The notes beneath the pieces were generated by a model. That model made no database searches. It saw only the letters and a list, made by a program, of their open reading frames with translations, and was not told the DNA's origin. From Bacillus alveayuensis (GTDB lineage Bacteria > Bacillota > Bacilli > Bacillales > Aeribacillaceae): 64,000 bases of DNA. Shown in pieces: positions 47,514 to 56,942 of the stretch. The position numbers and the translations under genes are program-made. The DNA lies in assembly GCA_030812955.1 (NCBI GenBank), contig JAUSTR010000003.1:158362-222361 (forward strand). Reading direction: 5' to 3'. Within the stretch, counting starts at the first letter, position 1. Every line of letters begins with the position of its first letter.

Positions 47514-48224
47514 TTACAAAACTGGATTATTTTCTATATTTAATATTTTTTCAATATAAAACCATTTCAAAACGTCATCAATTTCTCCCCCGTCTTCTGG
47601 TACTTTCCCTAAAATAGGTAGGTTTGTTAATTTTTCAATTACTCTCATATTATCTTTTTCTATGATATCCGGATGTGATGATACTTTATTAAACACAATA
47701 CCTAATATTGATAATCGATTGGCTTTTGCATATTCTACCGTTAATAAAGTATGGTTAATAGAACCTAAATGTGGTGGCACAACGACGATGAGAGGAATGT
47801 TCAGCATTTGAATAATATCTTTCGTCATGTACATTTCATTTTCTTCCATGATTGGAACGGCCAATCCCCCTGCCCCTTCGACAAGAACGATATCATGTTC
47901 TTTTTGTAAACAATCATAGTGCTGTTTCATTCGATTTACATCAATTCGAACATTTTCAAGATGTGCGGCTAAATGTGGCGAAGCCGGCTTTTCAAAAAAA
48001 TATGTACATAAATCTTTTTGTCCATAAGAAAGGTTTGCCGTTTGTATGTAGCTTTCGACATCCTCTGCTTTTAATTCTCCATCTTTCCATACACATCCAG
48101 TTTGAATCGGCTTATACGGGGCTACACGAAATCCACTTTGAATCAGTGCCTTCGTCAAAAACTTTGTCACATACGTCTTGCCAATTTCCGTACCCGTACC
48201 TGTGATAAAAATACCTTGTCCCAT
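47514..48224 (-). CDS. bioD: dethiobiotin synthetase
   Basis: Catalyses ATP-dependent closure of the ureido ring of dethiobiotin from 7,8-diaminopelargonate and CO2. The 236-residue protein has the P-loop [15 protein letters not shown] at its N-terminus, the substrate Lys region YKPIQTGC and [10 protein letters not shown]. No other biotin gene is in this window, so it is an orphan here; the others may be elsewhere. A BirA-type operator with a -10 inside it lies 55 bases upstream. Confidence 0.9.
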   Translation of the reverse strand: MGQGIFITGTGTEIGKTYVTKFLTKALIQSGFRVAPYKPIQTGCVWKDGELKAEDVESYIQTANLSYGQKDLCTYFFEKPASPHLAAHLENVRIDVNRMKQHYDCLQKEHDIVLVEGAGGLAVPIMEENEMYMTKDIIQMLNIPLIVVVPPHLGSINHTLLTVEYAKANRLSILGIVFNKVSSHPDIIEKDNMRVIEKLTNLPILGKVPEDGGEIDDVLKWFYIEKILNIENNPVL

Positions 48225-48278
48225 GTCAACTCACTCCACAACAATTTTTTGTATTATTCTAGAATAAATCCTCCTATA

Positions 48279-48307
48279 TGTAAACTATTATATTTTAAAA
48301 GTTTACA
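48279..48307 (-). promoter_or_regulatory. BirA-type operator overlapping the bioD promoter
   Basis: TGTAAAC-N15-GTTTACA is a perfect palindrome matching the published BirA site consensus (TTGTAAACC-N14/15-GGTTTACAA) in arms and spacing. On the - strand a TATAAT lies inside the spacer (48292-48287), so bound BirA would block RNA polymerase. The position just upstream of bioD supports biotin repression. Confidence 0.75.
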
Positions 48308-48413
48308 AATTTACAGTAACAAAATTTTCGCTGAACTTTTCATAAACCCATCGTTCATTTAAAAAAATTGCTATAATAAATTCGTTAACATAGAGAGAAG
48401 GAGTAGAAAGAAC

Positions 48414-49160
48414 TTGGAAAAATCGAATCAACGATTGAAAGTTTTGAAACATCTTTCCGTAAAAGATTGGTTAATGATCTTTTTCGGTATTCTTATTGCT
48501 ATTTTTCTATTTTTATTGATTGGTACGAATCAAGTATTCTTTCAATTTGCGATACTACTCTTAAATAGCTGGCTAACTGTTTTTGTCTTTTTCCTATACA
48601 AAAGAGTAGACAATTTAGCAAAAAATCAATTGACTGAAAAGGAACCTCGTCCTACAAAATCAGCTTTAAAAATAGAAAAGGAAGATGAAGATGTAGAGAA
48701 AACACTTCATTATAAAGAAAAAGAACTAACTCAAATTGAGTTAGATAAAACGATCATTTTTGAAGAATTACTATCAAAAACGAATTTGCGTGAAGAAGAA
48801 AAACAAACTTATCGAAAACGTTTATCCGAAAAAGAATCCGAAGCCAAATCGATTCAACAAGAACTTGCACTTCTTAAAACTCGAATTCAACAAAAGATAA
48901 AGGATGGAGCGAACCTTTTGTTAAAACGAGATCCTGTTCTAGAGAAAGTTGTTCAGCTTTTGGAGCCTGATTTTATTCTCAAAAGCTCATTTGATGAAAT
49001 TGATCAAAAGCTGAAAATGGTTCTCCCTGAGATAGAAAGCGATGTAATAGACGCTTTAATGGAAGCCCAATTTTTGACGGAACAGCATGCGTTAACGAGA
49101 ATAGGCTATCGAGAGTTAATCAAAACAGCGAAAAAAGGATTTGTAAGTTTAAAAGGGTAA
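48414..49160 (+). CDS. membrane-anchored coiled-coil protein, function unknown
   Basis: A 248-residue protein, divergent from bioD. Two hydrophobic helices lie near residues 20-38 and 43-62 (WLMIFFGILIAIFLFLLIG; FFQFAILLLNSWLTVFVFFLY). A long charged stretch likely to be coiled coil follows at 95-160 (EKTLHYKEKELTQIELDK, LSEKESEAKSIQQELALLK), then a small C-terminal domain (VVQLLEPDFILKSSFDEIDQ). TTG 48414 lies nine bases after GAAGGAG. I do not recognise the family. Confidence 0.7.
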   Translation: MEKSNQRLKVLKHLSVKDWLMIFFGILIAIFLFLLIGTNQVFFQFAILLLNSWLTVFVFFLYKRVDNLAKNQLTEKEPRPTKSALKIEKEDEDVEKTLHYKEKELTQIELDKTIIFEELLSKTNLREEEKQTYRKRLSEKESEAKSIQQELALLKTRIQQKIKDGANLLLKRDPVLEKVVQLLEPDFILKSSFDEIDQKLKMVLPEIESDVIDALMEAQFLTEQHALTRIGYRELIKTAKKGFVSLKG

Positions 49161-49468
49161 AGACAGTTTTTACGTTGATAGTGATGGAATAGATTGTATT
49201 TAAATACGTGGCCGATCTGAATTTTTGGAGCTTTTATTCATAAAGAGGGTTTCATAAGCAATCGGTCTTTCGCCAAATGATTCGAGTCTCACCCTCTCAC
49301 CGTTTTTTCATATAAGAATTAAGCGTAAGAGGCACCATAAATGTCTTACCTCCTATTGTGGAATCAGACACTTATGCTGCCTCATTATTTTGGCAAAAGC
49401 TCATGAGTGTTGTAGGATTAATTTTTAAGCGATAGAAAAGAACGTAATCTATCATGATGGATTTCTAT
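49161..49468. other. intergenic region without a recognised gene
   Basis: Holds no convincing frame or strong hairpin. The piece TTCGAGTCTCACCCTCTCACCG (near 49283-49304) resembles a tRNA T-arm and acceptor end in wording but lacks a matching 5' arm, so no tRNA is called. Confidence 0.3.
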
Positions 49469-50923
49469 TTAAAATGGATATTCTCTTGGCAGGCTTTGTG
49501 TCGAGACCCATTGTGTTGTTGTAAATTCTTCAAGTGACCAGACTCCTCCGAAACGTCCTAAACCTGAATCTTTTTCCCCGCCAAAGGCAATAAGCGGTTC
49601 ATCGTTCACACTTTGGTCATTAACATGGACCATTCCGGTTTCAAGCTTTTTCGCTACCTCCACACCTTTTTCTACTGATCCAGCATGAACAGCGCCGCTT
49701 AATCCATATTTTGTATCATTAGCTAATTGAATCGCTTCCTCTTCATCATCAAATGGAATAATCGTCACAACAGGCCCAAACATTTCATTTTTTGCTGTTG
49801 CTACTTCATTTGTTCCGGTCAAAATAAAAGGCGACATCACATTTCCATCGACTTTCCCTTCTAATACGACTTTCGCTCCTTGCTTGCGAGCTTTTTCAAT
49901 CGTCTTTAAAATTCTTTCCGCTGCTTTTTGATTAATCAGCGGGCCAATTAGTGTATCTTCCTCACGAGGATCACCGACTTTTATCGTTTTAGCCTTTTTC
50001 GTAAAAGCTTCAACAAATTCATGAAATCGTTGTCGATGGACAATGATCCGGTTAATAGCCATACAAATTTGCCCATTATGCATGAATTTGCCGAACGCTG
50101 CGGCATTAACAGCACGATCAATATCAGCATCTTCTAACACAATCATCGCATTATTGCCGCCAAGCTCAAGAGCGACTCTTTTAATATTTTTCCCGCAAAG
50201 CTCTCCGATATAACGACCTACTTCTGTAGATCCTGTGAATGAAATCATTCTAGGAATTGGATGATCAACAAATGCGTCTCCTATTTCCTCAATATCAGCA
50301 ATCACTACATTGAATAAGCCTTGAGGAACCCCTGCTTCTTCAAAAATTTTACCTAATACCGTTCCCCCTGACATGGCCGTTTGTTCATCTGGCTTTAATA
50401 CAACTCCATTTCCAACCGCAAGTGCTGGAGCAACCGAACGCATGGATAAGTACATTGGAAAATTGAACGGACTGATGACCCCAACTACTCCGATCGGTTT
50501 TCGATAAACTCTGTTTTCTTTTCCCGGAATTAGGGATGGAATCATTTGTCCTCCCATTCGAAGCGGAAATGAAGCTGCTTCTCTCATAATCGCAATACAG
50601 AAATCAATTTCGACATTTGCTTTAATATGAGAGGAGCCCGTTTCTTCAATCAAAAGCTTCACTAATTCCTTTCTTCGATCCATTATGATTCGTGCGGCAT
50701 TTTCGATGATCGTAGAGCGTTCAAATGGATTGACATGCTCCCATTCCTTTTGTGCGTTTTTTGCTGATTCATATGCTCGATGAATATCTTCTACGCCAGC
50801 CATTTTAAATTCCGCTAACATCTCCCCATTATACGGATTTGTATCTTGATAACGACTTTGACCCGAACCGTCCCTCCACTCTCCAGCAATATATTGTTTG
50901 TTTAAATTGTCGAACGGTTTCAA
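49469..50923 (-). CDS. NAD-dependent aldehyde dehydrogenase (vanillin/benzaldehyde dehydrogenase-like)
   Basis: A 484-residue ALDH. The NAD fold, catalytic Glu in LELGGNNAMIVLED and nucleophilic Cys in HNGQICMAINR are all present. B. subtilis YfmT, an aldehyde dehydrogenase of similar length linked to vanillin, is the comparison that comes to mind; the substrate cannot be proven. TTG 50923 is seven bases after AGGAGG. It lies outside the acyl-CoA operon and has no sigma-54 promoter that I can find. Confidence 0.8.
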   Translation of the reverse strand: MKPFDNLNKQYIAGEWRDGSGQSRYQDTNPYNGEMLAEFKMAGVEDIHRAYESAKNAQKEWEHVNPFERSTIIENAARIIMDRRKELVKLLIEETGSSHIKANVEIDFCIAIMREAASFPLRMGGQMIPSLIPGKENRVYRKPIGVVGVISPFNFPMYLSMRSVAPALAVGNGVVLKPDEQTAMSGGTVLGKIFEEAGVPQGLFNVVIADIEEIGDAFVDHPIPRMISFTGSTEVGRYIGELCGKNIKRVALELGGNNAMIVLEDADIDRAVNAAAFGKFMHNGQICMAINRIIVHRQRFHEFVEAFTKKAKTIKVGDPREEDTLIGPLINQKAAERILKTIEKARKQGAKVVLEGKVDGNVMSPFILTGTNEVATAKNEMFGPVVTIIPFDDEEEAIQLANDTKYGLSGAVHAGSVEKGVEVAKKLETGMVHVNDQSVNDEPLIAFGGEKDSGLGRFGGVWSLEEFTTTQWVSTQSLPREYPF

Positions 50924-51114
50924 TGAATTCCCTCCTCTTCGTTATGACTTACCATTATTTTTTTCACATCTCAGTGGAATATACCATTACTTACCGTTTT
51001 AAACCGAACAAAAATCCTAAAATATAATTTCACAAGGAATTCGATATAAGGTGTGGAATGTTTTATTAGGTAAATATTTGTGATCATCGCAATACGACAA
51101 AAGGAGGAAGAAAT

Positions 51115-52008
51115 ATGAGGAAAACACATCCATGGTATGTTATTTCCTATCCTATGGGTGATGAAGATGCTGTTCTTTATCATTGCCTTGAAGAATTAAA
51201 TAACGTATCAGAAAAAGGAATCGCTGTATTACCAGAATACGTCGCCTATACACCAAAACAAGCAGAAAAGGCACTAATGAAATTAAAAGAAACAGCCACA
51301 AAGAGAAAAATTAGCATCATTACTACTTTAAACATCGTTCCCGTTCATTTACCATACATGAAAAACAATTCAAACTACAATACACTTGTTGTCATCACAA
51401 AGGAAGGGAAAGTCCATACACCACAAGCGAAAATTACACCTCAATCTTTTGAACGAAGGCAATATGACGAGAAATTCCCCAAAATAAACGTTTCGGATTA
51501 TTACTATTTAAATAAAGTACAGATGAAGATCGACAATGAAGTCAAAACGGCGCTCTTTGTTATTTGTTCAGATATTTATACCCTTTTAGCTGGTGTAAAA
51601 GATGTGCAAGACTTCAAAGTTGATTATTGCATTGTTCCTGGAAACTTCGGAAATGGGGCGGAAGCCGCTGTAAAACGAGTTCTTCAACGCTTCCGTTCAG
51701 CAGGTATTTTTGAAACGACCATTTTTTCAAATCCATATCAACTGCTAAAAAAAGCTGAACAAACTCCGCTTGTTCAAAAAGCTTGTGATTATGAACAAAA
51801 AGAACAAGATGTTTCATCTTCACTTACAGACTGGGAAAGAATTCAACTATTGAAACAAAATTTTCTCATCTATCCGGATGAGCATATCCAAAGCTTCGTT
51901 CATATGGCAAACTATACGACAATGGATAAAGGAAGAATAACCGTTCCCATGAGCCGTTTTCATATCAATGTCAAAGTCGAACAATATCCTGAAATGATTG
52001 TACTATAA
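51115..52008 (+). CDS. divergent nitrilase-superfamily-like protein
   Basis: A 297-residue protein that does not match a family I know by name. It does carry the three nitrilase-like blocks in order: VLPEYVAY near residue 40 (Glu), TPQAKITPQSFE near residue 103 (Lys) and ALFVICSDIY near residue 145 (Cys). The sequence around them is unusual, and the C-terminal 100 residues are unlike amidases (FLIYPDEHIQSFVHMANY). ATG 51115 is behind AGGAGGAAGAAAT. It is convergent with the permease gene, so its link to the acyl-CoA cluster is only positional. Confidence 0.6.
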   Translation: MRKTHPWYVISYPMGDEDAVLYHCLEELNNVSEKGIAVLPEYVAYTPKQAEKALMKLKETATKRKISIITTLNIVPVHLPYMKNNSNYNTLVVITKEGKVHTPQAKITPQSFERRQYDEKFPKINVSDYYYLNKVQMKIDNEVKTALFVICSDIYTLLAGVKDVQDFKVDYCIVPGNFGNGAEAAVKRVLQRFRSAGIFETTIFSNPYQLLKKAEQTPLVQKACDYEQKEQDVSSSLTDWERIQLLKQNFLIYPDEHIQSFVHMANYTTMDKGRITVPMSRFHINVKVEQYPEMIVL

Positions 52009-52014
52009 ATGATA

Positions 52015-52050
52015 AAAATAGTCTCCTCACCGTTAAGGAGACTATTTTCC
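52015..52050. terminator. bidirectional terminator closing the acyl-CoA operon
   Basis: AATAGTCTCCT (52017-52027) pairs with AGGAGACTATT (52036-52046), with T-rich DNA after it on the + strand and A-rich before it, so it can end both convergent transcripts. Confidence 0.8.
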
Positions 52051-52078
52051 CTAATAAGATATCCCTTCAACCAAAATG

Positions 52079-53464
52079 TCAGCTAAAATCTTTGCTTTCC
52101 ACACGCTGCTGAACGAGTGTTGTTTTGATCCATTCACGTTCTAATATGAACCATAAAATAAGCCCAATTCCTAATCCCCACGCAGCCCCTTTTGTCGCTA
52201 AAATCGCACCAACAATGACCGCAATGCCTTTTTGTAGATTACTTTCATTCTTTAACAAATCAACCCCTAAATAACCGCAAAGATAGCCTTGGATGAGCAT
52301 CGTCAATGCCATTCCGATATTGACGCCTGGCTTGAACAGTGTGACAACCGGACCGAGCATTAGCGCAATGCTCATTCCCCAAAAAATTCCGGTTGCTCCC
52401 CCCCAATAGCTGTCGATTTGCTCGCGTTTATTATTCATATAACGATTTAAAACAAGCACCTGACCTCCAGTCCATTGCGGTCCAGACAAAGGTAGAAACG
52501 GCATAAAGATCCCTTCAATAAAGTTTCGAATGGAAACGATGATACTGTTTCTAGTTGGACTAAAGACAATTTTTTCATCTTTTCTGACTTCATCTGCATT
52601 CTTAAGCAAAGAGTTTACGACCAAAACATCACCAAAGGCAATAATGTATGCAGCAACGGCTAATGGTAACGCTTTCATAAATGTGTCGAAAGAAGGCACT
52701 CCTACTGCAAAAATACTGTAAGATGATACAATTTCTCCAAATGGGATCGCCACAAAACTCCATGAAATTTCAGGCATTTGGACTTCACCAATGATGATGC
52801 CGATCACATATGACAAAGCAAAAGGTACCGCGATTCCAAACTGGGCAATATATCGGAAGAGACCATAACGCGCCCGCAATGGTGCTGCCGTTTTCGAAAA
52901 CATCATGAAAAAGCCAAATGCAGCCCCTAGAAGAATGGTGACAGGCATCGTCCAGACACGCCCACCTTCTGAAAATTCACCGAAAATGGCCGCAAACCCT
53001 GCTCCTAGTAAAATTCCTGCTTTTAATGAAATAGGAATTTTTTCGACAAGCTTTTCAGCTCCTTTAAATAACCCCATCAACAGAAAAATAACAGCAACCA
53101 AAATTTGTAAAGCAATTAACGCCTCAATCCTTTCCTGCCCTTCTGGAAAACCTGAAAGAAAACTTACATAGAGTGGAATACCTGCAGTAACCCATCCAGC
53201 AATTGACGGGTCTCCAAATGATGTGTGTAATAAATAGAGGAAATTGTTGATGATAATAAAAGCGATTGCAAGTTCAAAAGGTATTCCTAATACATCCATT
53301 ATCACAGCGGAAATACCCATTGGTACAACGCAAAGAATAGCACCTTGAAGCCAGTCAGGAAACTCAATACCATAGTGTACAAATGGCAAACGAAGCTTGA
53401 GGGGACCAAGAGCGTACGGCTGTTCCGCTCCATCTTCTCTCTGTTTTCCAAAATAAAATGCCAT
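52079..53464 (-). CDS. NCS2/SulP-fold permease of unknown substrate
   Basis: A 461-residue integral membrane protein with about twelve helices. The layout of the halves (LKAGILLGAGFAAIFGEF in the middle, LPLSGPQWTGGQVLVLNRYMNNKREQIDSYWGGATGIFWG in the second half) resembles xanthine/uracil and related anion permeases, with an Asn/Arg-containing loop where NCS2 proteins have their signature. ATG 53464 lies behind AGGAGGTAAAGGG; the frame to 53533 overlaps the upstream gene. As the last gene of the operon, it probably imports its substrate or a related acid. Confidence 0.75.
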   Translation of the reverse strand: MAFYFGKQREDGAEQPYALGPLKLRLPFVHYGIEFPDWLQGAILCVVPMGISAVIMDVLGIPFELAIAFIIINNFLYLLHTSFGDPSIAGWVTAGIPLYVSFLSGFPEGQERIEALIALQILVAVIFLLMGLFKGAEKLVEKIPISLKAGILLGAGFAAIFGEFSEGGRVWTMPVTILLGAAFGFFMMFSKTAAPLRARYGLFRYIAQFGIAVPFALSYVIGIIIGEVQMPEISWSFVAIPFGEIVSSYSIFAVGVPSFDTFMKALPLAVAAYIIAFGDVLVVNSLLKNADEVRKDEKIVFSPTRNSIIVSIRNFIEGIFMPFLPLSGPQWTGGQVLVLNRYMNNKREQIDSYWGGATGIFWGMSIALMLGPVVTLFKPGVNIGMALTMLIQGYLCGYLGVDLLKNESNLQKGIAVIVGAILATKGAAWGLGIGLILWFILEREWIKTTLVQQRVESKDFS

Positions 53465-53486
53465 CCCTTTACCTCCTTTTTTAAAA

Positions 53487-54197
53487 TTAATGGCAAGAAG
53501 CTTCACAATTTTGAACAGCATCACGAAACTCAAGAATTATTTCTGTAAACTTTTCGCTTTTTTCGAGCATGGAATAGTGTCCTGACCCTTTCATTTTCTT
53601 TATTTGAATATCTGGTTTGACCTTCATTAATTGTTCTTTAGCATTAGGTGGCAATAGTTTATCTTCCTCGCCAATCACTGCAAGTACAGGAATGTTTAAT
53701 ATTTTTAACACCTTTTCTCCATTTTTGTATTTAGCACAGCATTCAAAATCATTTATCGTTACCCTCATCGGATTTTTGTGAAGCTCCTCTTTTTCTTCAT
53801 ATAACAACTGTTTATCTGTACTCTTTCCGTAAGAAGCATAGAACAATGAATCAGGGAAAACACCCGTTGAAAGCTGTTCTAATATCTTCGGGTGAACAGG
53901 GAGCTCGTAATGACTATTGGCAAGGACAAGCCCTTTGACTTTCTCATTAATTGCCGCCAATTCAATTCCAATTAATCCTCCCATTGAGTGGCCAACGACA
54001 ATGACATCCTCTCTAATCTCTGAATTTAACATACTCGCAAACTCTTCAATAGTAGAAGGCACTGCTCTCTTATCATGGTCATGACCCGGCAAATTATGAA
54101 CTTCAAAAGGGATATCACCTAAACGTTCTGTTACTTTTCTCCATTTGCTGATCGTTCCGCCTGCACCATGAATAAAGAAAAATGTTAGTGGCTTCAT
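53487..54197 (-). CDS. alpha/beta hydrolase
   Basis: A 236-residue hydrolase with the nucleophile elbow VVGHSMGGLIGIE (Ser near residue 71), the acid in VIGEEDKLLPP and the His in GSGHYSMLEKSEKF. HGAGGTISKW is the oxyanion-hole turn. It may hydrolyse an ester or CoA thioester in the pathway. Its start overlaps the acyl-CoA dehydrogenase stop by four bases. Confidence 0.83.
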   Translation of the reverse strand: MKPLTFFFIHGAGGTISKWRKVTERLGDIPFEVHNLPGHDHDKRAVPSTIEEFASMLNSEIREDVIVVGHSMGGLIGIELAAINEKVKGLVLANSHYELPVHPKILEQLSTGVFPDSLFYASYGKSTDKQLLYEEKEELHKNPMRVTINDFECCAKYKNGEKVLKILNIPVLAVIGEEDKLLPPNAKEQLMKVKPDIQIKKMKGSGHYSMLEKSEKFTEIILEFRDAVQNCEASCH

Positions 54198-55345
54198 GAT
54201 CGTACTCCTCCTAGAACATTTTTAGCAATAATCATTCGTTGAATTTGGTTCGTTCCTTCATAAATTTGTGTAATTTTCGCATCTCGCATCATTCGTTCTA
54301 CTGAATATTCTTGAACATATCCGTACCCTCCTAATAATTGTACAGCGTCTGTTGTGACCTTCATGGCTACATCTGACGCATACATTTTCGCCATTGATGA
54401 AGCTTTAATTAATTCTGGATTTTTCCCTGTTGAGCTTAGCTCATTTACTTTTGAGGCGGCACGATAAACAAGACATCTAGCAGCTTCAATCTGGGTTGCC
54501 ATATCAGCAATCATAAATTGAACGGCCTGAAAGGATGAAAGCGGCTTTCCGAATTGCTCTCTTTCCAGTACATATTGAAGACATACATCTAACGCTCCTT
54601 GAGCAATGCCAAGCGCTTGTGCTCCAACTGTAGGCCTTGATTTATCGAAGGTTTTCATGGCAAGAATCCAGCCATTCCCTTCTTCACCGACGATATTTTC
54701 GGCAGGCACTCGACAATTATCAAAATAAAGCTGTGCCGTTGGTGATCCTTTAATGCCCATTTTCTTCTCTAATTTACCTACATGAAACCCAGGTGTATCG
54801 GCATCAACTACAAATGTTGTCATACCCTTATCTGTTTTGGCAAAAACGGTATAGACGTTGGCAACTCCGCCGTTGGAGATAAACATTTTCTGTCCGTTTA
54901 AAATATACTCATCTCCATCTCGAACAGCTGTTGTTTCCAAACTTTGTACATCAGATCCTGCATTCGGCTCGGTTAAAGCATAAGCCGCAATTTTCTTTCC
55001 AGACGCAATATCAGGCAAATAACGGCGCTTTAAATCATCGCTTCCACCTAACATAATAGGCAATGACCCAAGTTCCTGCACAACAGCTACTTGTGAAGAT
55101 GATGCACACACACGAGCGATTTCTTCTACAATGATACAAAAGCTTAATAAATCAAGTCCTGAACCTCCATATTCTTCCGGAATGTTCGCACCTAAATAAC
55201 CGTATTCAGCAAGTAAATCCTTTATATCCATTGGGTATTCACCCATTTCATCAATTTCAATTGCCCTTGGTTTTATCTTTTCTTGTGCTAATCGATGAAT
55301 GCTCTCTTTTATTTCTTTGTGCTCATCTGATAACTCGAAAAACAT
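54194..55345 (-). CDS. acyl-CoA dehydrogenase
   Basis: A 383-residue flavoprotein that introduces the trans-2 double bond into acyl-CoA. FAD and substrate motifs YALTEPNAGSDVQSL and MFISNGGVANVYTVFAKTD are present, along with RVPAENIVGEEGNGW and catalytic Glu in QIYEGTNQIQRMII. ATG 55345 is seven bases after AAGGGG; ATG 55351 lies too close to the ribosome site. It is the fourth gene of the operon. Chain-length or branch specificity cannot be read. Confidence 0.9.
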   Translation of the reverse strand: MFFELSDEHKEIKESIHRLAQEKIKPRAIEIDEMGEYPMDIKDLLAEYGYLGANIPEEYGGSGLDLLSFCIIVEEIARVCASSSQVAVVQELGSLPIMLGGSDDLKRRYLPDIASGKKIAAYALTEPNAGSDVQSLETTAVRDGDEYILNGQKMFISNGGVANVYTVFAKTDKGMTTFVVDADTPGFHVGKLEKKMGIKGSPTAQLYFDNCRVPAENIVGEEGNGWILAMKTFDKSRPTVGAQALGIAQGALDVCLQYVLEREQFGKPLSSFQAVQFMIADMATQIEAARCLVYRAASKVNELSSTGKNPELIKASSMAKMYASDVAMKVTTDAVQLLGGYGYVQEYSVERMMRDAKITQIYEGTNQIQRMIIAKNVLGGVRS

Positions 55346-55360
55346 CCCCATACCCCTTTC

Positions 55361-56923
55361 TTATGCATTTTGAAGATTTTTTTCTAAAACATACTTCTGA
55401 ATCTTACCACTAGGAGTCTTCGGTAAACGGTCTAAAAAAACATACTTACGAGGCCGTTTATATTTTGCCAATTTATCGCCATTCACTAAAAACTGATCAA
55501 GTTCTTCTTCAGTCAGGGTGCTTCCCTCTTTTAAAACAATACATCCGACAACGATTTGTCCCCATGTCGGATCAGGCTGCCCAATCACTGCTGCTTCTAA
55601 CACATCTGGGTGTTCAAGTAAATAATCTTCTACTTCACGCGGATAAATGTTTTCAGCACCAGATACAATCATATGATTCATTCTATCTCTAATCCAAATA
55701 TATCCATCTTCATCATAAGAACCCATATCACCAGTATGATACCAGCCAAAGGCAAGGGCTTTATCAGTAGCTTCTGGGCGCTGATAATATCCTTCCATGA
55801 CACACGGTCCTTTTACAATAATTTCACCAATTTCTCCGACCTCGCATAGATCGTCTGGATGTGACGGACTGCCATCCTCTTGCAGGCGTACAATACGTAC
55901 TTCATGCGTCATCACCGCTTTTCCTGCAGAACCTGCTTTAGGCAGCTGTTCATCAGGATATAATACGGTCATCACTGGCCCCATTTCTGTCGTTCCATAC
56001 ATTTGGACTAGATCGGCTCCAACTCTAGATTGAAACTCCCTGATTAATACAGGAGCCATAGAAGCACCGCCGTAACCTAGTAATCTCAGTGAAGTAAGAT
56101 TATAGCTATCAAAGTTGTCAACATGAAGCAGCATATTTACCATCGTAGGGGCTGCAAACAAATGCGTTACCTTCTCCTTTTCAATTGTTTCAAGTACTTT
56201 TTTTGGATCAAAAGAATGCATTAAGATGTTTGTCGCACCTACTTGTACACGAGGTAAAAACGATGTATGAAGCTCTGCCGTATGGTTTAACGGTGCGGCT
56301 GACAATCCAATATCATCTTTTGTAAGCCCCATACACTGCATCATTAAAAAGTTATGATGCACCATGCTGCGATGGCGATGAATGACACCTTTTGGACGCC
56401 CAGTTGTTCCGCTTGTGTACATCATGATATATCGGTCATTTTCTGTTACGTCTTCCTTCAATAATTGTCCGTTTTGCTCCTCTAGCAATTGATAAAAAGA
56501 AAGAGAATGATCAGGCTGATTGTCATCCACATAAATGAAATGCTCTGTCTCAACTCCGCGTTCAATCACCTTCTGAACAGTATCTTTTAACGCTTCTTCA
56601 TACAGCAGCACTTTCGAGCGGGCATCCGAAAGAATAAAGTGTAATTCATGAGACGAGAGTCGATAATTGATCGGGTTAAAGATTGCGCCAATTTTTGCTG
56701 AAGCAAAAAGAGCAAGAACAAACTCACTTGTGTTATAGAGAAAAGTAGAAACGACATCGCCTTTTTGAACACCGAGTTTTTGCAGCGCCCCAGCAAACTG
56801 GTTAACTTTCTGATTTAATACCCGATAAGTCCATCTTTGCTGTTTGTCAGCATAAACAAGGGCAAGCTTATCAGGATAATTGTTAGCCGACCATTCGATT
56901 AAACCTCCAACCGTTACATACAT
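55361..56923 (-). CDS. AMP-forming acyl-CoA synthetase
   Basis: A 520-residue class I adenylate-forming enzyme. Motif A3 is MMYTSGTTGRPKGVIHRH, A5 is MYGTTEMG, A7 is WYHTGDMGSYDEDGYIWIRDR and the C-terminal Lys motif is PKTPSGKIQKYVL. It activates a carboxylic acid with ATP and CoA. Fatty acids, aromatic acids and cinnamates are all possible family substrates. ATG 56923 follows GGGAGGATTCGGC. It is the entry enzyme of the operon. Confidence 0.9.
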   Translation of the reverse strand: MYVTVGGLIEWSANNYPDKLALVYADKQQRWTYRVLNQKVNQFAGALQKLGVQKGDVVSTFLYNTSEFVLALFASAKIGAIFNPINYRLSSHELHFILSDARSKVLLYEEALKDTVQKVIERGVETEHFIYVDDNQPDHSLSFYQLLEEQNGQLLKEDVTENDRYIMMYTSGTTGRPKGVIHRHRSMVHHNFLMMQCMGLTKDDIGLSAAPLNHTAELHTSFLPRVQVGATNILMHSFDPKKVLETIEKEKVTHLFAAPTMVNMLLHVDNFDSYNLTSLRLLGYGGASMAPVLIREFQSRVGADLVQMYGTTEMGPVMTVLYPDEQLPKAGSAGKAVMTHEVRIVRLQEDGSPSHPDDLCEVGEIGEIIVKGPCVMEGYYQRPEATDKALAFGWYHTGDMGSYDEDGYIWIRDRMNHMIVSGAENIYPREVEDYLLEHPDVLEAAVIGQPDPTWGQIVVGCIVLKEGSTLTEEELDQFLVNGDKLAKYKRPRKYVFLDRLPKTPSGKIQKYVLEKNLQNA

Positions 56924-56942
56924 GCCGAATCCTCCCTTTCAA

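Noticed and set aside
49283..49304. Sequence resembling a tRNA T-arm and acceptor 3' end
   Set aside because: The 5' T-stem, anticodon and D arms are absent, so there is no tRNA; a tRNA-derived attachment site is possible but no integrase or second copy is seen.
50924..51114. Sigma-54 promoter for the vanillin-type aldehyde dehydrogenase
   Set aside because: No GG-N10-GC element with flanking consensus on the - strand was found upstream of this gene.
53302..53548. Frames opposite and beside the NCS2-like permease start
   Set aside because: They overlap the permease or hydrolase coding sequence and have no supporting ribosome site.
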